Source of the DNA: an uncultured Gammaproteobacteria bacterium
GTDB lineage: Bacteria > Pseudomonadota > Gammaproteobacteria > SZUA-140
Direction of reading: 5' to 3'
DNA length: 7,308 nucleotides
Assembly (NCBI GenBank): GCA_945787585.1
Contig: CALZIG010000192.1
Coordinates: 1 to 7,308 of the forward strand
Shown here: in pieces, positions 1 to 5,426 of the stretch
Position numbering within the stretch: the stretch's first letter is position 1
Layout: each line of letters begins with the position of its first letter
Program-made: the position numbers and the translations under genes
The notes under the pieces: generated by a model
Seen by the model: the letters and a program-made list of their open reading frames with translations, nothing else
Database searches by the model: none
What the model was told of the DNA's origin: nothing

Positions 1-123
1 CTGTGCCGAGAGGATCACCGCAATCAGCAACTCGAACGGAGTTGTGTAGTTCAGTTCGGTGGTGGGGTGGGGGTTCTCCGCACGCAGGCGTTCGAAGATC
101 TCGGTGCGTTTCTGTTTGTTCAT
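1..123 (-). CDS. nth: Endonuclease III, N-terminal fragment (runs off left edge)
   Basis: This is the start of the base-excision-repair DNA glycosylase/AP lyase that removes oxidised pyrimidines. Only 41 residues are visible, starting MNKQKRTEIFERLR and including NPHPTTELNY and PFELLIAVILSAQ. These match the first helix and helical core of E. coli Nth nearly residue for residue, from memory of that protein. The catalytic Lys and Asp, the helix-hairpin-helix and the iron-sulfur cysteines lie outside the window, so activity cannot be judged. The reading frame is open to the edge. The ATG has no clear Shine-Dalgarno sequence: the bases just upstream on this strand are pyrimidine-rich (CCTTCT), so initiation may be weak, leaderless or dependent on other signals. 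It is transcribed away from the protease gene at 265. Confidence 0.93.
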   Translation of the reverse strand, partial: MNKQKRTEIFERLRAENPHPTTELNYTTPFELLIAVILSAQ

Positions 124-264
124 AGAAGGATCTGGCTAATTTATCGTTTTATGCTTGATTTGAATGCGATTGTAACATGAGCAGTGTGGGGCTGATTTCT
201 GCTAATGCACAAGGTGTGAGAGAATCACGGGATCAGTTTTTCTATTAATAAAGTGGTTGTCATT
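124..264. other. Divergent intergenic gap between nth and the tandem protease gene
   Basis: This 141-base gap must hold the promoters and leaders of two genes transcribed away from each other. No pair of -35/-10 boxes on either strand is good enough to name. There is no sequence resembling a sigma-E promoter (GAACTT with TCTGA), which might have been expected before an envelope protease. No open frame or strong inverted repeat is visible. Confidence 0.5.
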
Positions 265-3102
265 ATGCGTGTAAGGTTATTGCCTCGCGGTCTTGAACGG
301 TTCGCGATTTTGTTATTGATGCTATTTTTCGCTGCGGCGCAACCACTTTATGCCAACGAAGAACCGCGCTGGGAGCGTGCTATTGAGCATGTTGCGCAGG
401 CGGTACTGGCGATACGGGTGGATGCGCCGCGATCATTTGATACCAGTATCAATAACTCAGTGCAGGCGACCGGTTTTGTGATTGATGCCGAACAGGGCAT
501 CGTGTTGACAAATCGTCACGTGGTGCAGCCGGGGCCCATCGTGGCCAAAGGTGTTTTTCTCAATCGTGAAGAGATCGAACTAACGCCTATTTATCGTGAT
601 CCGATTCATGACTTCGGTTTTTTTAAATATGATCCGAAGGCGCTGGTCTATAACACGCCCACTGCGTTAACGCTGGTGCCCGAAGGGGTTCAGCGTGGGC
701 GCGAAATCAAGGTAGTCGGCAATGATGGCGGTGAGCAGCTTTCGATTCTCAGTGGCACCATCGCGCGTCTTGATCGACCGGCACCCGCCTATAGCCGTGG
801 TAGCTATAACGATTTTAATACTTTTTATATTCAGGCCGCATCATCGACGAGTGGCGGCTCATCGGGTGCGCCAGTGATCGACATCGAAGGCAACGTGATT
901 GCGCTCAATGCCGGTGCCAACATGCGGAATGCGGCCAGTTTTTATCTGCCACTCGATCGTTTGGCGCACGCCTTTGAACGCCTACGGAAAGGGCAGTCGA
1001 TCTCGCGTGGTACGTTGCAGACCACTTTTCATTATCAGCCCTATGATGAGCTGCGACGCCTCGGTTTGAGTGACAAAAGTGAACAGCAGGTCCGGATGCT
1101 GGATGCCGACGCCACCGGCCTGCTAACGGTTGCTTATCTCGTCCCCGATGGCCCGGCCGACGGAGTACTTGCCGCCGGAGATATTCTATTGAAGATTAAT
1201 GGTGAATGGCAGCGTGATTTTGTGGCGCTAGAATCAATACTGGACCGGCATGTCGGGCAGGCCATTTCAATCACTGTTGAGCGTGCAGGAAAACCGCTTG
1301 AGTTGACGGCTACCGTGCAGGACCTCGAAGCGATTACTCCGTCGCGTTACATCGAAGTGGGTGGCGCCATTCTGCATGAGCTGTCGTATCAACTGGCTCG
1401 TGGCTTTAATATCCCGGTGGCGGGGATCTATGTTGCCTACGGTGGTTACGCCTTCGGTAATGAATCTGTGCAGCGCGGTAACATCATTACCGCTATTGCA
1501 GGAAAAACTGTGCGTACCCTGGCCGATGCGGAAGCGGTGTTAAAGACCCTCAGTGATGGCGAGCAGTTTTCTGTGCGCTTCTTTTCATTAGCTAATCCAC
1601 GTCAGCAGATACAACGTATTGTGACGATGGACAGACGCTGGTTCACCGCCGCGACCTGTCACCGAGATGATCAAACGGGAGTGTGGCCCTGTCAGGCGTG
1701 GCCCGCACAGAGCGCCGTCGCCACACCGTCGCCGAGGACGACCCGTTTTGTGACGTCGGATGAACCGGCACTCCAGCGCATGGCGCAGTCAATGGTACTG
1801 GTGAATTTTGATATGCCTTTTGTGGTCGAAGGCATCAATGATACCCATTACACCGGGGCCGGATTGGTGGTCGATGCCAAACGTGGTTGGGTGCTGGTCG
1901 ATCGCGATACGGTGCCGACGACGATGGGAGATGTGCACATCACCTTTGCTGGATCGCTGGAAGTGCCGGGCAAGGTTGAATTCATCCACCCGCTGCACAA
2001 TTTAGCGATGGTCTCCTACGACCCTATGTTGATAGGCAATACGCCGGTGCGCAACGTCACTTTTTCTGATAAAGCGCTTTCGCCCGGAGATGATGTCTGG
2101 CTCATTGGCCCCAAGGCGAATCACAAATTGATCTCGCATAAAACCACGGTCGAAGAGATCGATATGTTTAGCCTGCCGATGCCTTCGGTGCCGCGTTTTC
2201 GCGCCACTAATATTGAGGTGATCTCACTGACGAGTCAGGCCAATACAGTGGGCGGCGTGCTGACAGATCGCAATGGTTTGGTGCAGGCGCTGTGGTCGAG
2301 TTTTGGTTATCAGAATAACAACCAGTTCAGCAGTATGCTGGTGGGTGTTGCTGCGGAGCTGGTACTTGATCAAATACAGCTGCAACAGCGTGCTGATTCG
2401 GTTGAGCAGACGCGCACCATCTCCACTGAACTGAGTTTAGTGCCGTTAAGTGAAGCGCGCAAACGGGGGCTTGATAATGACTGGGCGTTGAAGATGGAGA
2501 CGCATAATTTAGCGCAACGTAATGTGTTGATGGTGATCCGTATTGTGGCGGGAACGCCTGCGGTAAGCGCACTAAAAGAGGGTGACCTGATTTTGGCAAT
2601 GGATGGCAACATCGTGACCACCTTTCATGAAGTAGAGCGGTCGGCACAGAAAAAAGAAGTCGAAATAACGTTGTTACGCCGCGGAGAAATCGTTGCCGTC
2701 AAGTTACAGGCCGAGGTGTTGAAGAATACAGAGTTGAGCAGGATTGTCAGCTGGGCCGGTGCGATTTTTCATCGCCAACAGCGGGAGATCGCAGCACAAC
2801 GAGGGCGTGATGACAATGGGCTTTATGTCTCATGGATCTGGAAAGGGACCCCAGCAGCGCACTATGGACTAGTGCCTTCTTCGCTACTCACTGAACTGGA
2901 TGGTGTTGCCGTGAATGATCTTGACGATTTTGTCGCGCGCCTTAAAGAAGTGTCAGCCCAGCCGTCTGTGCGTATTAAGATGTTAAGCCTTGATGGTAAA
3001 GAGACCATGTTGACGTTGAAGCTGGATAATCAATACTGGCCCGCGTTTGAGTTACGCTACAACGATGAGGCTGGCTGGCAACGTCGTGCCATTATCCAGT
3101 AA
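265..3102 (+). CDS. Exported Nma111/Deg7-type tandem serine protease with four PDZ domains
   Basis: This is a 945-residue HtrA-family serine protease, probably periplasmic, expected to degrade or chaperone damaged envelope proteins. A basic N-terminus and a hydrophobic stretch (about residues 14-25) end in QPLYA, with likely cleavage after Ala30. Domain 1 (about 45-240) keeps the full trypsin-like triad: His85 in TNRHVV, Asp116 in HDFGFF, Ser200 in GGSSGAP. PDZ domains follow at about 284-351 and 366-450. Domain 2 (about 505-705) keeps the fold but has Asp548, Asn579 and Val662 in place of the triad, so it should be inactive. Two more PDZ domains lie at about 753-817 and 831-921. Bacterial DegP/DegQ are about half this length, with one protease domain. 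The layout and motifs such as YRDPIHDFGF, YNDFNT.YIQAA and HELSYQLAR are those remembered for fungal Nma111 and plant Deg7. ATG 265 is preferred over an in-frame GTG at 253 because AAGTGG lies 8 bases before it and the signal peptide is better placed. The substrate is unknown. Confidence 0.9.
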   Translation: MRVRLLPRGLERFAILLLMLFFAAAQPLYANEEPRWERAIEHVAQAVLAIRVDAPRSFDTSINNSVQATGFVIDAEQGIVLTNRHVVQPGPIVAKGVFLNREEIELTPIYRDPIHDFGFFKYDPKALVYNTPTALTLVPEGVQRGREIKVVGNDGGEQLSILSGTIARLDRPAPAYSRGSYNDFNTFYIQAASSTSGGSSGAPVIDIEGNVIALNAGANMRNAASFYLPLDRLAHAFERLRKGQSISRGTLQTTFHYQPYDELRRLGLSDKSEQQVRMLDADATGLLTVAYLVPDGPADGVLAAGDILLKINGEWQRDFVALESILDRHVGQAISITVERAGKPLELTATVQDLEAITPSRYIEVGGAILHELSYQLARGFNIPVAGIYVAYGGYAFGNESVQRGNIITAIAGKTVRTLADAEAVLKTLSDGEQFSVRFFSLANPRQQIQRIVTMDRRWFTAATCHRDDQTGVWPCQAWPAQSAVATPSPRTTRFVTSDEPALQRMAQSMVLVNFDMPFVVEGINDTHYTGAGLVVDAKRGWVLVDRDTVPTTMGDVHITFAGSLEVPGKVEFIHPLHNLAMVSYDPMLIGNTPVRNVTFSDKALSPGDDVWLIGPKANHKLISHKTTVEEIDMFSLPMPSVPRFRATNIEVISLTSQANTVGGVLTDRNGLVQALWSSFGYQNNNQFSSMLVGVAAELVLDQIQLQQRADSVEQTRTISTELSLVPLSEARKRGLDNDWALKMETHNLAQRNVLMVIRIVAGTPAVSALKEGDLILAMDGNIVTTFHEVERSAQKKEVEITLLRRGEIVAVKLQAEVLKNTELSRIVSWAGAIFHRQQREIAAQRGRDDNGLYVSWIWKGTPAAHYGLVPSSLLTELDGVAVNDLDDFVARLKEVSAQPSVRIKMLSLDGKETMLTLKLDNQYWPAFELRYNDEAGWQRRAIIQ

Positions 3103-3125
3103 CGCGATAAAGTGCGCCATCGCGT
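3102..3125. terminator. Possible bidirectional terminator hairpin between convergent genes
   Basis: A perfect 7-bp inverted repeat, ACGCGAT (3102-3108) and ATCGCGT (3119-3125), encloses a 10-base loop. It begins in the stop codon of the protease gene and precedes the end of the convergent outer-membrane gene. Position suits a shared terminator, but neither strand has a T-run after the stem, so intrinsic termination would be weak. Confidence 0.35.
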
Positions 3126-3152
3126 CGAAGCTAAGAGGGTCAGTCTAATTGG

Positions 3153-3833
3153 CTATAAGTCGTAACGTACTCCGATCGCCCAGCCATCGCCATCGGTATT
3201 GGGTTTGTCTTTTTCAAACCCATTGTAGCGGTACTCGAGTAATAGCCAGGTGTTTTCTAACGCGCGAAAATTTAGCTGTGGTTCTAATACCCACTGGTCT
3301 TCATTACCTTTACGTATGTTGTAATCGACGAAACCAGTTAGATTTAAACGCTGTGTAAGATGGATGAAATAGGCAGCACTCACCTGTGTATCCTGATTGC
3401 TCTGTAGCGGATGCCAACGTACCTGTCCCCAGTGTTTATTGTCGAACTTCTGTTGGTAAGTGATGCCGCCACGCCATGTGGTGTTTTTGTTGCCGGGTAT
3501 AAAGTCGTTATATTCAACCTGTAGTCCCAATCCTTTAATGCCCGTCCATTCGGATATTTTGTCATTGGAGAAGCGATACTCAGAGAAGGTGCGACTAAAA
3601 TCTTCGCGATTATCTTCATCGTTTTGATCGCTTAAGAAATCAGTAAATCCCCAGATAGAAAAACCGTGCGGCATGCCCATTTTACTAACGGCAAGCGTTA
3701 CATTGTTATAGTCTCGATTATCCATGTAATAACTCACACTGACTTTGGGTGCTGCAATAACCGCCTGATTGAAGACTAACGATAATGTTATGGCTAGTGC
3801 AGGAGAGAGGTAGCTGTATTTGTTAAATTTCAT
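3153..3833 (-). CDS. Small outer-membrane beta-barrel protein, distantly Tsx-like
   Basis: This is a 226-residue exported protein, most likely an outer-membrane barrel or channel. A Lys-containing N-terminus and a hydrophobic core (about residues 9-24) end in AVIAA, with cleavage expected near residue 27 or 28. The mature part has alternating polar and hydrophobic strands rich in Tyr, Trp and Phe, for example FSIWGFTDFL, LGLQVEYNDF, TWRGGITYQQ, WVLEPQLNF, TWLLLEYRYNGF and the last strand WAIGVRYDL. There are Asp/Asn-rich turns between strands and no cysteine. Size and strand pattern recall the Tsx/OmpK nucleoside-channel superfamily, but no diagnostic motif proves the substrate. It ends in Leu rather than the more usual Phe or Trp. 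The start is well supported: GGAG at 3838-3841 sits 4 bases before the ATG. It converges on the protease gene and diverges from the broken sensor gene. Confidence 0.72.
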   Translation of the reverse strand: MKFNKYSYLSPALAITLSLVFNQAVIAAPKVSVSYYMDNRDYNNVTLAVSKMGMPHGFSIWGFTDFLSDQNDEDNREDFSRTFSEYRFSNDKISEWTGIKGLGLQVEYNDFIPGNKNTTWRGGITYQQKFDNKHWGQVRWHPLQSNQDTQVSAAYFIHLTQRLNLTGFVDYNIRKGNEDQWVLEPQLNFRALENTWLLLEYRYNGFEKDKPNTDGDGWAIGVRYDL

Positions 3834-3837
3834 GATG

Positions 3838-3841
3838 CTCC
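3838..3841 (-). promoter_or_regulatory. Ribosome-binding site of the outer-membrane protein gene
   Basis: On the minus strand GGAG lies 4 bases before the ATG at 3833. It is one of the clearest Shine-Dalgarno sequences in the window and supports this start codon. Confidence 0.7.
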
Positions 3842-3847
3842 GATCCG

Positions 3848-3857
3848 TGAGGCCTCA
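3848..3857. promoter_or_regulatory. Perfect 10-bp palindrome in the leader of the outer-membrane protein gene
   Basis: TGAGGCCTCA is perfectly self-complementary. It lies 14 bases upstream of the start codon and just upstream of the ribosome-binding site. Its place would suit an operator or a small RNA structure affecting translation. A 10-bp palindrome can also occur by chance, and no second copy is visible in the window. Confidence 0.25.
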
Positions 3858-4002
3858 ATGGGTAGGGGATACTCGAGGTGTAGAGTTTTCATCGACACAT
3901 GGGATAAGGACTTTAGATGCATACGCAATCGAGTTAGAGCGGTGTCATCGCGAAGTAGTATTCCCCTTTTGGATAGCAAGGAGATTTATCTAGTTTTTGT
4001 TC

Positions 4003-4023
4003 AAATGATGATTAATGTCATTT
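4003..4023. repeat. Inverted repeat AAATGA-N9-TCATTT, possible operator
   Basis: Two 6-bp arms (4003-4008 and 4018-4023) flank a 9-base spacer, giving a 21-bp dyad of the size bound by dimeric regulators. It lies about 30 bases upstream of the -10-like box at 4057-4062. The region is AT-rich, so chance is a serious alternative. Confidence 0.22.
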
Positions 4024-4053
4024 ATAACTAAATAAATCTGTCTGAATAGGTGA

Positions 4054-4062
4054 TGGTATAAA
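4054..4062 (+). promoter_or_regulatory. Extended -10 promoter candidate for the broken sensor gene
   Basis: TGG followed by TATAAA (4057-4062) matches the extended -10 pattern TGnTATAAT with one mismatch. No good -35 box lies 16-18 bases upstream, which extended -10 promoters can tolerate. Transcription would begin near 4069, about 64 bases before the ATG at 4133. Confidence 0.33.
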
Positions 4063-4201
4063 TTTAGAATAGTGACGTATCTTTAAAAGAAGTAAAAGCA
4101 CTCCACGATATAAACAATATTTCAGATGCATTATGGGTGATATAAATAGCATTAATCATAGTTTTTCAGGCAATCTAAAGTTACTGGTCAAACGCTGTTG
4201 C

Positions 4202-4204
4202 TAG
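4202..4204 (+). other. In-frame amber codon in the lipoprotein-like signal peptide
   Basis: Upstream of it, ATG 4133 to 4201 reads MGDINSINHSFSG then NLKLLVKRCC. Downstream, CLLPVLFLSGC completes a basic, hydrophobic, lipobox-ended signal. One base change (for example from TGG, TTG or CAG) would restore the frame. No alternative start with a basic N-region exists between the amber codon and the lipobox. Confidence 0.65.
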
Positions 4205-4403
4205 TGTCTGTTACCAGTACTGTTTCTGAGTGGTTGTGATCAGCCTGGTAATGAGATGTTGGCCACTGAAAAAGCTGATAAGGGCCGCATCAGTTTGCGT
4301 TTCGGGCATGATATGCCAGCAACAAGTGCCCAGCATAAAGGGGCCCTTCGTTTCGCTGAACTGGTTAGCGAAAAGAGTGGCGGCAAGATTACGGTTAATT
4401 TTC

Positions 4404-5426
4404 CCTGATCAGATGTTGGGCAATGACCATCAGATGATCGCGCTGACGCAGCGCGGCGAGCTGGATATTACGGTGCCCCCTACCGCTAAATTATCGATTC
4501 TAATACCGGGTATGCAGTTGTTTGATCTGCCATACCTATTTCCCAATACTGAGACTGCGCATCGAGTGCTGGATAGTGAAGTGGGCAAGCGCTTGCTTGG
4601 ACAACTTGCTGAACATGGACTCGTTGGGGTCTCTTTCTGGGAGAGTGGATTCAAGCAACTGACCACTAACCGCCCAATTGAGACACCGCAAGATTTTTCG
4701 GAAATGACATTTCGTATTATGCGCAGTGAGGTAATCAGTGACCAGTTCACGGCGTGGGGCGCGAAACCGTTGGCCGTGGATTTTGGAATGACCCATGGAG
4801 CACTCAAAGAGAATGCTGTCGATGGCCAGGAAAACCCATTAGGCTCAATCTACAATATGAAGTTTCATGAGGTGCAATCACACCTTTATATTAGTGAGCA
4901 TGGTTACCTTGCCCAGGCGCTGATGTTTTCAGCTAAACGTTTTAATGCCCTGCCTGAAAAATACAAAAATATTTTATTGGAAGCCGCGCATGAGTCCACC
5001 ACATATCAGCGGGAAGCCTCACGTGAGGCTGAAAAAATATTTATCGATAAAATCAAACAGTCAAATATTACGATCGCACAGTTACCAGCTGAGGTTAAAC
5101 GGTACCTTCAAGAAAGGTCTCAGCGCGTTCTTGAACAGCACAGAACTACAATTGGCACTGGTTTGATTGAACTGGCAAGGCAATCAATGGATGAGGACAG
5201 GGCGTATCGAGACGATGAATTAGTGATTGGCCTCGATGCTGATATTGCCGGTGCCTCATCATTGTCTGGGCTTGCGATTCGTCGGGGTATCGAAATCGCG
5301 ATGGATGAAATCAACCGTGATGGTCGTGTCCTGGGTAAAAAACTGGTCTTAACGGCGCGAGATAACTCGATGGTCAGTGCCAGAGGTATTGATAACCTTG
5401 AGGGTTTTCAGCGATCCCTAATCTAG
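4404..5426 (+). CDS. Open segment of the broken gene: TRAP DctP-type binding domain plus start of LivJ-like domain
   Basis: This is the middle open frame of the broken gene. The frame stays open from 4230, but its first 57 or so codons there are out of frame with the true protein and give no recognisable sequence, so homology starts at the shift near 4404. DctP signatures follow: PDQMLGNDHQMI, LFDLPYLF, the Arg in FRIM (codon 4713-4715) at the place of the TRAP carboxylate-binding Arg, AWGAKPLAVDFG, VDGQENPL (4818 on) and a complete helical C-terminus. TRAP binding proteins bind organic acids in the periplasm and normally pass them to a DctQM permease, which is absent here. At about 5217 a second domain starts with ELVIGLDADIAG, the first strand of a LivJ-type fold, and it is cut by the frameshift just before the TAG at 5424. 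It may be annotated elsewhere as a free-standing TRAP binding protein, but it lacks a usable signal peptide. Confidence 0.6.
   Translation, partial: PDQMLGNDHQMIALTQRGELDITVPPTAKLSILIPGMQLFDLPYLFPNTETAHRVLDSEVGKRLLGQLAEHGLVGVSFWESGFKQLTTNRPIETPQDFSEMTFRIMRSEVISDQFTAWGAKPLAVDFGMTHGALKENAVDGQENPLGSIYNMKFHEVQSHLYISEHGYLAQALMFSAKRFNALPEKYKNILLEAAHESTTYQREASREAEKIFIDKIKQSNITIAQLPAEVKRYLQERSQRVLEQHRTTIGTGLIELARQSMDEDRAYRDDELVIGLDADIAGASSLSGLAIRRGIEIAMDEINRDGRVLGKKLVLTARDNSMVSARGIDNLEGFQRSLI

Larger units (their letters stand above)
3834..4132. other. Divergent, partly AT-rich gap between the barrel gene and the broken sensor gene
   Basis: This 299-base gap holds no recognisable gene on either strand. 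The part next to the barrel gene (3834-3990) has ordinary composition, while 3980-4132 is clearly AT-rich. It contains the leader palindrome at 3848-3857, an inverted repeat at 4003-4023 and an extended -10 candidate at 4054-4062. A strong ribosome-binding-like AAGGAG near 3978-3983 is not followed by any start codon at a useful distance, so it looks accidental or left over. No convincing promoter for the barrel gene was found. Confidence 0.5.

Noticed and set aside
2327..2647. Minus-strand open frames of 106 and 83 codons inside the protease gene
   Set aside because: They lie wholly within a well-supported 945-residue gene, show no domain and have low-complexity composition. They are shadows.
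3149..3358. Plus-strand open frame of 69 codons opposite the end of the barrel gene
   Set aside because: It lies antisense to barrel strands, has no start signal and no known fold.
4202..4204. Amber codon read as pyrrolysine or suppressed as sense
   Set aside because: The codon falls in a hydrophobic signal peptide, and the same gene carries further independent lesions, so decay is the simpler reading.
4230..4403. First 57 or so codons of the open frame starting at 4230
   Set aside because: The translation is not recognisable, whereas the overlapping frame from 4133 encodes a lipobox and the start of the DctP domain. The real protein changes frame near 4404.
4430..4807. Minus-strand open frame of 125 codons opposite the DctP domain
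   Set aside because: It is antisense to a recognisable domain and has no motif or ribosome-binding site.
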